Below, piece after piece: positions 1 to 10,459 of a DNA stretch of 43,291 bases. The notes under the pieces are model-generated. The model searched no databases and had not been told where the DNA came from. It saw nothing but the letters and a program-made list of their open reading frames with translations. This stretch comes from Phaeoceros laevis (lineage: Eukaryota; Anthocerotophyta; Anthocerotopsida; Notothyladales). Each line of letters starts with the position of its first letter. The first letter of the stretch is position 1. The stretch lies in NCBI GenBank assembly GCA_049999765.1, contig JBNGIQ010005354.1, forward strand, positions 1 to 43,291. Reading direction: 5' to 3'. A program made the position numbers and the translations under genes.

Positions 1-255
1 GAGTTGGAGAATGTGGCAGAGCAGTGCGGTAAAGCAAGCAAGGTCGATGTACATGGTGCACGGTGTGAATCAAAACCAGAAGATTTTGAAATTGTGAAGA
101 GCATAGACCAAGTTACGTGTAGTGAACAGGAGGCGATCCTAGAAGTTGAAGACATCTATGATGAACAGGAGGATGAGAAAGTGGAGGGCCTGGAACCAGC
201 CTTCGGTGTACCGTATGATGGAGACGATGATTATGAAATTGAGGACCAATATTAA
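1..255 (+). CDS. C-terminal fragment of an unrecognised acidic protein
   Basis: An open frame enters from the left edge and ends at TAA 253-255. About 84 residues are visible, with no start codon in the window, so this is the 3' part of a gene lying mainly outside. The tail is strongly acidic (ends GDDDYEIEDQY) and has two DEQE/EDE clusters; no catalytic or binding motif is visible. I do not recognise the family. A GT-AG intron could lie just outside the window, so nothing can be said about the start. No clear polyadenylation signal was pinned down in the following 250 bases. Confidence 0.5.
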   Translation, partial: ELENVAEQCGKASKVDVHGARCESKPEDFEIVKSIDQVTCSEQEAILEVEDIYDEQEDEKVEGLEPAFGVPYDGDDDYEIEDQY

Positions 256-499
256 CCAATGTCGGTGTCCAAAGAAAATCACTGGCTGAAGGTGCCTTTG
301 CCCACTCCGATGTTATCCTCCAATTTGAAGCAGTAGCATCTACGTTGGATAAGTCTTCTACGCGGCCATTGTATTATGTATACATAGAGCAATATATTGT
401 AATATAGGGCCCGCACAATTCAACTATGGTGCTAGTGGTACCGATGCCGTCGAATAGCTTAAACTTAGATTCGGGAGCAGCCTAAGAAGATTAACAATT

Positions 500-742
500 G
501 TGCTTATGGAGAAGCTTGCGGCCACGAAAGAAATGTCGCTTCCACATGACGTAGTTACGGGTCCTGACTTCACTTCTGAACAACGCCAACAGATGTTAGA
601 TACTGCAATGTGCCAGGCTGCATTTATTAGTTCTGGTGAGGCATTTCCGTTCACGGATGTAGCCAAACGTTTCATCGACATTGGTAATCATCAGCCCATT
701 TACATTCCTGCTTATAAAACCAAGCAGACGGTGGACAATTGA
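500..742 (+). mobile_element. Decayed Ty3/gypsy-like pol fragment (segment before reverse transcriptase)
   Basis: The 80-codon frame contains TSEQRQQMLD, then IDIGNHQPIYIPAYKT. This matches the layout of the segment just upstream of the reverse transcriptase in plant Ty3/gypsy elements: an LTPEQR-like start, a helix, then an H-x-IDTG-x-xPI-x-x-x-PYR-type motif. The frame stops at TGA 740-742. Weakly similar sequence (a SSP motif and a hydrophobic run) may continue in frame for about 100 bases. No LTR, gag, integrase or protease is visible, so this is a short relic. It lies about 100 bases past the end of the opposite-strand lipase gene. The family call rests on motif memory only. Confidence 0.4.
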
Positions 743-840
743 GTTTTCAAAGACTTGCTTGGCCATTCCAGCAGTCCACAAAAATTTACATTCGTTCACA
801 ACAGCACCAAGAAAATTGTTGTCACAATCATGCTACAAGC

Positions 841-3270
841 TTACATTGTCTTGCTGGACGACATTTTTGTCTCAACAAGCTCCAAGAGTGCAATGTAGTA
901 GAAATCCTCCATGTGTTGCATGATAGCACTGCCATCTCTGATAGACCGGAACATGGCAATCTCAGTGTGGATGAGCTTCTCTAGCAACTGCTTCTCCCCT
1001 TTGACAAACTCCTCTATGATGTAGTCCGGAGTGGCTTCTCCAATGACATCACCTCTGTATCCATCTTCCAAGAGCTCCAGAGTACCAGCTGGCCCCAGCA
1101 GGTTGGCACCCTTGGCAAGGTAAATGGGCTCAGCAACGTGACAATACCCCATCAACCTTGGCACAGTTGGAATGATGTCCCGATGGTTGACAATCCGCCA
1201 ACTGTCTTTCACAACCGTGTTGTATTTTTGGGCAAACATCTTGTTCCCTACTCTGGGAGATCCGTAGTTGTACATGGTCACCTTGATCATGCCCGTCTTT
1301 GCTAGCTTGGATGTTGACAGCTCCAAGGCAAACAGGGTGGCCAAGGCTCCTCCAAGGCTGTGCCCAGTTACATACACATGCCATTTGCTATCAGAATCCC
1401 TTTCCTGAGACTTCAGCAGGCCCACGTTCACCACATCCTGAAGAATGTTGAGCAGTCGAGGTCTGACAGAATCGTAGGCAGTCAAAAAGCCACTGTGCAC
1501 CGTCATCTCATCCTTCAAGTTGTCTCCTCCAACTCGTTCTGGGTTCAGCCCAGTGGGCACTAGCATCAGATCAGTTTGGACATCCCTCCACTTTGTCTGC
1601 TCAGTTCCTCGGAATGCAACAACCAGTCTTTGACGTCTCTCATCCCGCCAGATAGCAACCTGTGTGTCCGTCTTCCTGTTCTCCACGAAGCAAACCTTGT
1701 CAAACTCAGACTTCACAAAGCTCTGGCTTCCACATGAGGTAGCCAGCATTGCCCAAGCCTCCATGGCACTTTCAGCTGTCTTGAAGATCACCTTCCTACT
1801 CTCTGTCACCAACTCTTGCTTCTCAGGCTCTACTGGTTCCTCTTTGGACGAATCTGTTTCACCTCCCCCAGCCAAGGCTTGTATCACCCACGAGCCAAGA
1901 ACTTCCTCTGTTTGACGAAGGACGTCCCTTGATACTTCCTTCAGCTGGATTGGGCTTGAGCGTGTCCCATCCGAAGTGCCATCCTGAGTGTCTGTCTCTT
2001 GCTCATTGGCTAAGGCCAGGCCTTTTTCAACATATTGAGCTTCAGCTTTTGCTTGGGAGTTCAAGCCAAGCAATGCTATCTTATCATCAAGCTGCCAGTT
2101 GGACAGGTCAAGGTTTGGCAGCTTTTCAGTGGTTGAGCGGAAGACCTCAAGTGCTTGGTAGACAGCTTTGCTTACTGGCTCGAAATAACTGCTAGAATCA
2201 TTGTCTGCGGATGACGTCTTCTCGTCGTCTTTCAAGCTTGTTGGGTTATCTTCTGTGGTGAGCTGCTTGTTGGCATCTACTAACGTCGTTGCAGAGGCAG
2301 GCAGTCTACTCTGCTGTCGTGAAAATTTCAACCCGACAGCTGAGCTGACAAAGTCTCGAGCCTTTATGCCTTTGTTCCCAAACACGGACCTGATGGCAGT
2401 GTCCAGTACGTCACTTTTGAAAAACTTAGACAACAGCTTGATTCCCCAGCCACGATTCTCCTCGGCTATCTCCTCAAAGGTTTTGAACTGAACCTCAATT
2501 GTAATCTTGGCTCCGCCTCCTGGACCTTCAAGCTGTATCTCCAGCTCTTGTTTGCCTCCATCAGCAAATGCTTCTAAAGGGATACTTGTGTTGCCCATCC
2601 TCCTGTGTGCAGTGATCACATTTGCATCCCATGCAGCAACACTGAGGCTCTGACTACTTGGGTCTTTCACATTCAAGCTCAGATCCTGGTTCCAGACTGG
2701 TTCCAAAGTAGCCCAACAGGTCCTACTCCGGACAGTGCTTCTTCCTCCAATGTTGAACACAACGTAGGGGTCACTTTTGCCCCACAAATCTAAGGCAGGA
2801 AAGCCAGCACCTCCTTTGAGCTTTATTCTCAGCTGGCCTCTGTATACTTCTCTAAGAAACTGATTGCAGGTGTAGGTAATTTCACATTCTGCAGCATCTT
2901 GTTCCCTGACTCCAGCCTTTTCGGGTGGACTGTTGTAGGCCTCGAATGCAAAGCCAGCAAGAATGACTGCCAAGTCCAGATCAAAAGGACAATGTTGGCA
3001 TTCACCTAGGAGGTTGTCTCTATCATGTGGATCCACTTCAAATCTAGCTCTCACATTTCTCTTAGCGACTAGGGGGATGTGGGTGCATGAAAGAGAAGTG
3101 GAGGAGAGTGTCACAGCATCCACTGTCTTACCACGTGACAAAGCTCTGGAGCCTGTGATTACGGGGATGAACCGAAGGGCAAACTGGGGCACGGTACCTA
3201 AAGGCCTACTTTGCAGAGACTGACAAAGAACATCAATCCTAGTCGAAAGGGTTGGAGAAGGTCCTGCCAT
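841..3270 (-). CDS. C2 domain / lipase class 3 protein, probably plastid
   Basis: Uninterrupted 809-codon gene starting at ATG 3268-3270. A Ser/Arg-rich leader of about 70 residues looks like a plastid transit peptide. A C2 domain follows at about 145-265 (GKSDPYVVF, WDANV, RMGN). A linker leads to a class 3 lipase domain with VVAFRGTEQTKW (oxyanion region), GHSLGG (nucleophile Ser about 638), NHRDIIPTVP (Asp about 698) and GYCH (His about 711). The order of domains and the C-terminal MQHMEDFYYIALLE block match the plant C2-lipase family that includes Arabidopsis At4g13550 (from memory). The expected role is acyl-lipid hydrolysis at a membrane, with the C2 domain docking to lipid, possibly through calcium. 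Relatives I recall have introns; this copy has none. It is divergent with the FAAP100-like gene, 380 bases between start codons. Confidence 0.93.
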   Translation of the reverse strand: MAGPSPTLSTRIDVLCQSLQSRPLGTVPQFALRFIPVITGSRALSRGKTVDAVTLSSTSLSCTHIPLVAKRNVRARFEVDPHDRDNLLGECQHCPFDLDLAVILAGFAFEAYNSPPEKAGVREQDAAECEITYTCNQFLREVYRGQLRIKLKGGAGFPALDLWGKSDPYVVFNIGGRSTVRSRTCWATLEPVWNQDLSLNVKDPSSQSLSVAAWDANVITAHRRMGNTSIPLEAFADGGKQELEIQLEGPGGGAKITIEVQFKTFEEIAEENRGWGIKLLSKFFKSDVLDTAIRSVFGNKGIKARDFVSSAVGLKFSRQQSRLPASATTLVDANKQLTTEDNPTSLKDDEKTSSADNDSSSYFEPVSKAVYQALEVFRSTTEKLPNLDLSNWQLDDKIALLGLNSQAKAEAQYVEKGLALANEQETDTQDGTSDGTRSSPIQLKEVSRDVLRQTEEVLGSWVIQALAGGGETDSSKEEPVEPEKQELVTESRKVIFKTAESAMEAWAMLATSCGSQSFVKSEFDKVCFVENRKTDTQVAIWRDERRQRLVVAFRGTEQTKWRDVQTDLMLVPTGLNPERVGGDNLKDEMTVHSGFLTAYDSVRPRLLNILQDVVNVGLLKSQERDSDSKWHVYVTGHSLGGALATLFALELSTSKLAKTGMIKVTMYNYGSPRVGNKMFAQKYNTVVKDSWRIVNHRDIIPTVPRLMGYCHVAEPIYLAKGANLLGPAGTLELLEDGYRGDVIGEATPDYIIEEFVKGEKQLLEKLIHTEIAMFRSIRDGSAIMQHMEDFYYIALLELVETKMSSSKTM

Positions 3271-3650
3271 ATGGTACCTCCAGCTTTCAAGCTACAGCGA
3301 AATTCAGCTCGAATAAGTGCGTCACATCCTTATCCTGCAAGAACCAGAGACACGAAAATCGCATTCTCCTATGTGCATAACTCTTTCTACTGAGGGGAGC
3401 ATCCATTGCTCGCCTGGGACATACGGGTCCGGAAGGCACAGTCTACTTTGAGCACCTGTTGGCAAGCAGCAGGAGTCGAGACACTACGAAGAGTTGTCCG
3501 TCGGCAGGCCAGAGGTTCACTCGAACACTAGCTCGCTTAGAAGACGCCCGGCGCGAGTGTGGTGAAGTTTATCTCTGGGCCTTCACAATCTCCGCTTGTA
3601 TCGAAGCCTGTTCAGGATAGATCGAAGTTCAGGCTCCGTGGTCATAAACC
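3271..3650. promoter_or_regulatory. Shared divergent promoter region, lipase / FAAP100-like
   Basis: The 380 bases between the two start codons must hold both 5' UTRs and both promoters. No convincing TATA box was found on either strand, and no long open frame runs through it. The assignment is by position only. Confidence 0.4.
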
Positions 3651-6600
3651 ATGCAGAAGCGAGCACGGCACAAGGAGTGGGCCCATCTAAGGGTGTCGGG
3701 GCGACCCCTCCTCACAGGGATTGCCCTGGGAACCACTCCTCTACTTTGGGTTGCGTGTAGGACGTCCCCATGCCTTGTCCATGTCTTCCAAGATGGGGTC
3801 CTAGAGGTAGGTCAGCAAACAATCTATAAGAACTCTGCAGAATTCCTTGTGGTCGCAATCATGTTGTAGGTGTCTGATGCTACAGTTTCGACAGGCAGTC
3901 CTGCATTTCCGATCGGAGCCTACCTTTCTGCTGCTAGGAGAATCAGTTGGGAAAAAGCAGGAAGTCTCCTCATCAGGGCAGGATCCTGGCAGCAGGTCAG
4001 GTGCAGCATCGTTACTGGTCATCACAGCAGATGGTGGCATCTGGCTGCTTGAGGTTCCAAGCAGCCGACTGTCTAGCCAAAAGTGGGTAACGTTCTCCAG
4101 TTTGCTGCAACGTTGACTACATCGCGTTTGCGGGAGAATTTTCACTGAATGAAGTATACGAAATTCGTGTGCTTCATGCTTGTCTCATTCTCATCTTTCA
4201 GAATTGATGAAGATCAGCAGGGAAACAGCATTTCGGAACCAGAAAGCGCTGGACGTGCGAAGTCTCTGGGGCAGCCGAAGGTTTCATCCGATAGCTGGCA
4301 GCTTTTTGAGGACAACGATGCTTACGAAGGTGGTTCCCAATGCACGTATGTGGAAAATCAGAGACAACCCTGTATCTCTGAGGCGCATAGTACAGCCTCC
4401 TTGAACTTGGTCTGCAGAAATTTAGAAGTGGCAGGCTCGAGAAGTACATTTGAATCCGTAAAAGCCAAGTCAGTCGCTAGTGAGGCTCTTATGGCAGTTG
4501 TCCCAACAGCAAGGGTGGCTGCGTTTGCCACGAACAGCTCTGTAAGTCCCTCATCTCCTTCTCGTAGTACTTTGGCACCAACGAACTATGCCACCTTCGA
4601 CTTGATTCCTACCGAATGCAGAAAATAAAGTTCATGCTGGTGGTTGACAAGCTGCCCTGCTTATGCGAGGCATATGCCTCTTCTTCAAGGTCGTTGTTGT
4701 GGCACAAACAGGACCTCCTATTTTTTTGCAAGCAGGCTCCAAGCAGTTGCAGGGCCCTTACCAAGGATGTATTAGTGAACAAGTATGTGAGCCGACTTGT
4801 CTTCTTTTCGGATGGAATCTTGGTATGAACTGTCAAAAGGAAGATGAAGCGAGAGGCTATGCACTCTCCGAGAAGCTGTTCAAGCTTATAGCTGGGCAAG
4901 GAGATTATAGCACTATTCAGTACGTGCTCCTACAAGGTAAGTTACTCGAGATGCTGGTGGTAATATCCAGGTGGTTCAGTAATAACATACTACTCTGTCC
5001 TTTCTATCAGGGGACAACCGAGGGAGAGTTTATGTATATGCTGTGCCCAACTTAGGGCTCAATGAGGTGCCATCAAAAGTCTTGTGCGACCTTCAGGAGC
5101 CAATTGTGGGTCTTCTTCCCCTGCATTCCAGCTTTAAAGATGACCAAGCTCAAGGGCATCCTGAAATTGAAGGACTTCTTATTATTGGAAGATCCGGGAC
5201 TGTAGTGGCTTTGTCTACTCTCAGTCAGGAATCATCTGACAGCCCATTTCTTCCTAGCAACAATAGAAGAAGAATGCAGGATATAAGTTTGAGTGTGACA
5301 GATGTGGGGTTTCACTATTGGAGGATCAAGTCACCAGTGACATCTGTCTGCGTGGTTGGATCACAATACTTATGTTACACAGCTGGACCAGATGTGTGCT
5401 GTGCTGAGATATTCGAGTCTTCCTCAGTGTCTGATGGCTTGTCTCAAACTCAAAGGTCGTTTAATAGATTCAGACAGACACTACTACATAAGACTGTATC
5501 TATAGCAGATCGTGTATGTGGAGTTGCTGGCAATGCATCTGCTCGAAGGCCCTTCAGTGGCAGGCCACTAGTGGCTCTGACAACAAGAGGACGTCTGATA
5601 TCTTTAGAGTTGCTCGATCAACCTGCTTCAAATGCTGTTGCTGACAAATGGACTACAAGCAGGCCTTCAACTAGCTGGGGAGTGTCACAATCACGAACTA
5701 GGGATAAAGTGAAGGTGATAGCATGACTTCCTTCCGGCAATCCTGCTGGAACCTCTACTTGGTGCATCTTTTTTTACTTTCTGTCGCATAGCATGTTGTA
5801 CTGTTAAAGTGCGTAGTCAACTTCAAAGTTTTTTCCATGAAGACAATGATTATTCTGACCTGAAGAGTACTTTTTGTGTCTCAGGACCTCCTTCAAGTTG
5901 TGGCAGAGATTGCGAGACAAACAGATATGGTTAAAAATCACTGTAAAGCCATAAATATGGCCCTATATGAGCTTGCTTCGTCGTTACACCTTGCTTATGA
6001 GTTGTCCAAGGAGAAAATTGGATGGCCTCTCATTTGCCAAACCTGGACAGCCCTTCATGGGTCTGTCCCCCCAGCAAGACAACCTCCGGTTGTAGATTTC
6101 AAAGGTATCTATTGCATGGTTCATGTATATCAACCTCCACCATTGGAAGTTTTTGTGGAGCATTTAGCATTTGCTCCAGCCTCCCGTCCTATCAAAGCAG
6201 ATGATGCTCTATTCGTGCCTAATCCACCCCCTTTAGCACATGTTTTTGTCAATCTGCAAAACCACAGTGAGTACGCACTCTCCCCCTACTGGACTTTGAT
6301 TTTGAAGTTTGAAAGTGTTTCACCTACCTGCAAACCTGTTGCTGTGTATACGTCTATTGTAGTCAACAGCAGTCAAGGTTTGCAAATTGGTTCAAATTTT
6401 TCCCATGACTTGAAAGTCAAACTTCCTGGTAGCTACCTGTCTCCTGTAGTTGTAACTGTCTTTCTTTGCCATGTCCATGAGTATCATGAGCTCCTTGTGT
6501 CAAGTCAACCTGGAGTGGACTCAGCAAGTTTGAGAGAGACAACAGGCTCAGGCTATAAATTTCCAAGTGCAGCCTTGGATGGTAGGGCAGTCGTTGAAGG

Positions 6601-7691
6601 GGGATCAACGGTAGAAGATAGGCCAATTGAAGGCAACAAAATTCCTGGAGCGGTTTGTTTTCCACTTGCTCAGTATCGCATTGATATCCTCTCCTTATTA
6701 GAAGCTCCCCCTGGTGGATCTTCCTGGTGTTCAACTTCAGCACCAAGACGGAAACATGACGTGGGACATAGTGTAGTAGGTTCAATAGAACAGGATGCAG
6801 AAGATGATCATATGTTGTCTGGGAGGTTTAGCCTTGATGTCTTCAAGCAACAAGTCGGAGCAGAGGACGAGGAGCTCAATTACTGGAAAACGTTTCATCT
6901 AGAGGATCTGCTACACAAAGGAGTTGTCTCAAAGGTACTTGAGAATGCTGTTTCCAGAATGCGTTCGTTAGTAAGGGGACTCGCTTTTTTTTCTGACTCT
7001 GCTTAAAGCTGCAGGTAACTTGTGTTTATTGGGAGAACTTTATGCAGTCGAGTAGGAGTCCCATTGCTAGAATTGCAGATAAGGCTACTAAGTGAAGAAT
7101 GTGCTCCAGGCTGGCGACCAGATATCTCTAATGGCGCCCAACAAGGCCATCGTCACAATCACCATTCAGAGGTCAGAAGACAGACGTAAGGTTGAGTCTC
7201 TCTTCTTCCAGACAACATCTGAGGCGTTGTGCTGCCTTGTACGAGAAGCTTTACTATCTCGGTTGATAATGTGTGAGCGAGAAGACACAGTGGATAAGTC
7301 ACCATTAGACAGCGAAAAAGACCGGAAGAAGCTTAAGATGCGTGGAGGAAAGCTCGTCGGAGTTGTTGAAGAAGTCACAGAGCAACCAGAACCTGATCCA
7401 AAGCTCGCCACCATTACCAAAACGAAGAACCTGGTTGAGGTACTGACTCATCGTGCTGAAGCTGTTACGGCAGAGTGGAAAAGGATCTTCACTGACAACA
7501 CACCAGGCAGTGCAGGTGACAACTTTTTTCTCTCAAGCTGTTGCAGAATCCATAACTAGAATGCATGTTCTGACAAGTCTCCTCTTGCAGACACAGTTGC
7601 ACCTCTCCTAGCTCAAACCTACGAGATTGTGAAGGACCTCGTTCGAACTTACAAGATGCATCGCAACGACCCAGCCTCGGATCCTTTTTAG
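3651..7691 (+). CDS. FAAP100: FAAP100-like Fanconi anaemia core complex subunit
   Basis: Nine exons: 3651-3806, 3886-4082, 4202-4541, 4622-4822, 4921-4936, 5011-5714, 5885-6970, 7110-7515, 7591-7691. All junctions are GT-AG and the total is 3207 bases (1068 residues), in frame. The product follows human FAAP100 (881 residues) block by block from memory: LVHVFQDG for the N-terminal beta-propeller strand, a short LQGDNRGRVYVYAV strand, LQEPIVGLLPL, LVALTTRGRLISLELL at the propeller end, KDLLQVVAEIARQ coiled coil, then beta-sandwich strands (HVFVNLQNHS, WTLILKFES, GAVCFPLAQYRIDILS) and a C-terminal helix. In animals FAAP100 joins FANCB and the ubiquitin ligase FANCL to ubiquitinate FANCD2 at DNA crosslinks; a nuclear repair role here is inferred. 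Exon 5 is only 16 bases. The exon 7/8 junction is uncertain, because 7015-7092 also reads open in one frame. The first exon and the start are less sure than the middle. Confidence 0.8.
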
Positions 7692-8256
7692 CAGAGCGGT
7701 TTCACCGTGTTTATTATAACGACATTGCTGTAGAACCTCCCATGATGTTGGACAAAGTTTCGACAAACAGCAGTCTTGTGACTTGAGTGATCCCGGGAAG
7801 CAGGGAAATGTGAATGTCCAATTTACTCTAGTACAAGCTCTTCAACCTTGAAGTCTACACAGCTCATTTCCAGGTCACGCTAGTCTATATCCTGCTTTCA
7901 CTCTCACAATGGTCGTGGGGCACGGGACTCGAGTCACAACCTGCGGAAATCGAAGTAAAAGCCGACGCCTATCCAGTTCAATGACTTGGAGCATCGTGAG
8001 GTTGCATCCGAGGATTTTTTGCCTCCTTCCAAGAACGATGCGTTCAAGTTCTAGATGCAGCCTCGAAGGTATCAAATTCGCGAGCCAATGTATTCTGTCG
8101 TGATTCCGGGACTGCTCGTCTTGCGCTGAACGCAGGTTGCATATTGGAAAGGGCGGTTGTAGAGAGGGGAACGTGTTAGCTTTCTGTATCTTAGGGGGCA
8201 CGATCTGGTTGTGTGCCATTTGATTGGGCATCCTGGAGCTCGCACCTGCCTCCAGA
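7692..8256. other. Intergenic: FAAP100-like 3' flank and G-gamma promoter
   Basis: These 565 bases hold only short frames on both strands with no recognisable product. They should contain the FAAP100-like 3' UTR and the 5' UTR/promoter of the downstream G-gamma gene, transcribed in the same direction. Confidence 0.5.
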
Positions 8257-8881
8257 ATGCAGCCACCAGGCCAGATTTCTGGTAACGGCTCCCCGTATCG
8301 ACCATGGATGCTTCAGCAACCTCCCACGCCTCCCCCAGCTCCAGATGTCCGCGGTCGGCATCGCAAGCGTGCGGAATTAAGTCGGCTCAATCTGGAGATA
8401 CGTGCGCTTCAGGTTGGTTCTCGACTCAAGGGTTAGGTGGGCTTATGCACTTCGGCAGCAGCCCCTGCTCTATCTGGCTCTGGCTCATATGGACAATGTT
8501 GTCTTGACTGGCAGGAGGAACTGAGGGAACTGGAAAGAGTACCTACAGCATCGGCTAGTTGCCGAGAGTAAGCGAGACATTTCGCTCCTTGCAAACATGC
8601 GCGTGTCCGGAATGTTGTTGTCTAATCTATTTGGCTCTGTTGGCAGGTTAGTGAGGTTCATTGAGAGCTGTCCAGACCCTTTTGTACCCAAGTAAGCAGT
8701 ACTCCAGGATCTTTTTTTGGTTTCCTTCAAGCATTTTGCAGGCAGTGTAGGCAGAGAAGATTGATGCACCTGGCATGCCATGTTCCGTGTTCCCAGCTCT
8801 GCAGGTCCAGGGAGCAAAGATTGGCAAAGATGGTTTTCAACAACCACGACAACGAGATGCTGGGGGTGTCTGCAGGGTTGA
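8257..8881 (+). CDS. Heterotrimeric G-protein gamma subunit (plant AGG type)
   Basis: Four exons, 8257-8412, 8515-8567, 8647-8691 and 8797-8881, give 112 residues in frame with GT-AG introns. After a Pro-rich N-terminus (QQPPTPPPAPD) comes RGRHRKRAELSRLNLEIRAL, the plant G-gamma helix. It continues through EELRELERVP into the G-beta contact SCRELVRFIESCPDPFVP and then DWQRWF, matching the SWDRWFEGP block of AGG1/AGG2 proteins. The last residues are CWGCLQG: a possible palmitoylated Cys followed by a formal C-a-a-X box CLQG, where angiosperm type A proteins typically end CSIL or CWIL. Expected role: partner of G-beta at the plasma membrane in heterotrimeric signalling. The length is usual for type A gamma subunits. 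The exon 4 acceptor (8796) was chosen because it alone restores the DWQRWF frame. Confidence 0.9.
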
Positions 8882-9075
8882 GATAATTTACTTAGCAATT
8901 CTTTGCTGGGAAGAACTGAGGCGTCTCCCGATGGTAGAGTTGAGATTCATGTCACCTAAAGGTGATGATGCCCCGCTCACTTTTTAGGGGCGTTTGGTGC
9001 AATTTCTGTACACAAAATTCGATACTTTTGGTGTGTGAACTAGCTTTGTCGATCAGGTCACTAGACTTCGCCAAG

Positions 9076-10459
9076 TCAAAGGAGCTCGCCATCCTCTATC
9101 TCTTCTTCGACAAAAGCTTTCATGGGTACAGCCTCAGGCTGTTCTGGAAGTGGAAGCTCATGGTTTTCAGCTGTCTGCTGAACAGGAGATGGCTCAGAAG
9201 GAGGTTCTTCAGCAAGAGGGAATCTGTCTGTTTCAGTTGGAAGAGCAACGTGAATCACCGGAAACTCTATGATGCACTTGTGAGCTAGCTGGGATCCAAT
9301 AGGTTCTGAAGACTGTAAATTGTAGAAAAGTTGCTTGTCCACCTGCAGGAGGACAGGAGAAATGTAAACAACAGCAATGACCATTTAAAGATGCACAGTT
9401 CGGCTGGTTGACAGGAAACACGTACCCTGCAAGGCTCCTTCCGTATAAAGAACTTCAACTGGTTGATAGGCACCGCCGCGTAGGGTTCAAGGTGCAAAGC
9501 AACATCAGCCGTGCCTGGAAGTTGTGAGAGGTGCTTTTCAATGACATCTCTCAAACTTGTGTTCTCATCCACTCTGCAGGACATAAGCCAGGCATGCTAA
9601 GCTTCTGCCACGCAGTTCAATCGAACGGTGAAATTCACTGGTAAGGATAGAGAAACTCACTGGGCGTCGACTAAATGCACATCCCCGGAGGCAAAAACCC
9701 ACTCTATCCTCCAGTAAATTCGTTTCCACCTGATCACCAACTTGCAGGTCATGAAGTCATTGAAAAGGCTGACTGCAACAATTTGCAAAATTCGAGCAGG
9801 CTTATAATCAGATGCAGACAGCAAGACCAGCTTCAGCTCTGCCATACTTCTTCTGAAAGTAGGTTGTATTGGCCTGTCTTCTAGTCATGCCCTGTGGGAG
9901 GAACATGAGGCTAATGTTCCGGTTTTTCGCCTGCTTCATCAACGCAGTCATATTGGGAGTCATTCGATATCTCTCAGGTCCAAAAGGTTCTCTGATGCGC
10001 TTTGAAGCATCTGCTTCCCTGGAGACCTCCTCCAGTAGCTGGAAATCTGCAAACGGTCAACGCTTTCACCATCAATCCGTGATCACTCCACATACTCAGC
10101 TCCTTAAATTGAGACTTAGGGCAATTCTTGTGAGCTCGATCAAAACAGGCCAGAATAGGACCTGAATGCAGCCAATTGTCATTGAACTGTGAAAGAGGCA
10201 CAAAGGCTGTGCGGTCACGCTTCCCTGTGCATGAGGTTCGCCTTTTGTGAGCATCTACACAGGGCAAGCCACATGACCGCAACCCGCACCCTGGGCACCT
10301 GTATTTCGCTGGGTTGAGGTTGCACTCTCCGCATGTGGTAGCTGGAGGATTGGCCTTGGAAAGCTCTGCATCTACAAGCTCCTGCGCATCACCAGCGCTG
10401 ACCTCCACAGTGGTCGAGGCAGGCACATATTCCTGTTCGCCGGTAGCAGAATTTTCCAT
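9076..10459 (-). CDS. BCD1: Box C/D snoRNA protein 1 (HIT zinc finger)
   Basis: Five exons on the minus strand, 10459-10162, 10046-9848, 9729-9661, 9573-9426 and 9342-9076, give 326 residues in frame with GT-AG introns of 83-118 bp. Residues 43-77 form the HIT zinc finger (CGEC, CPGC, CGLPC, HKRRTSC), followed by the BCD1 signature TGKRDRTAFVPLSQFNDN. Later blocks LMFLPQGMTRR, YWRIEWVF, VDENTSLRDVIEKHL and CIIEFPVIHVALP are the conserved BCD1/ZNHIT6 core. The C-terminal tail is acidic and Pro-rich. BCD1 works in the nucleus in assembling box C/D snoRNPs, upstream of rRNA 2'-O-methylation. The gene is divergent with signal peptide peptidase, 151 bases between start codons. Identification is secure; exon edges were inferred by hand. 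Confidence 0.92.

Noticed and set aside
4663-5055. A 130-codon frame over FAAP100-like exons 4-6
   Set aside because: It competes with the model used. The 4622-4822 frame followed by a 16-base exon keeps phases and matches the expected strand order better.
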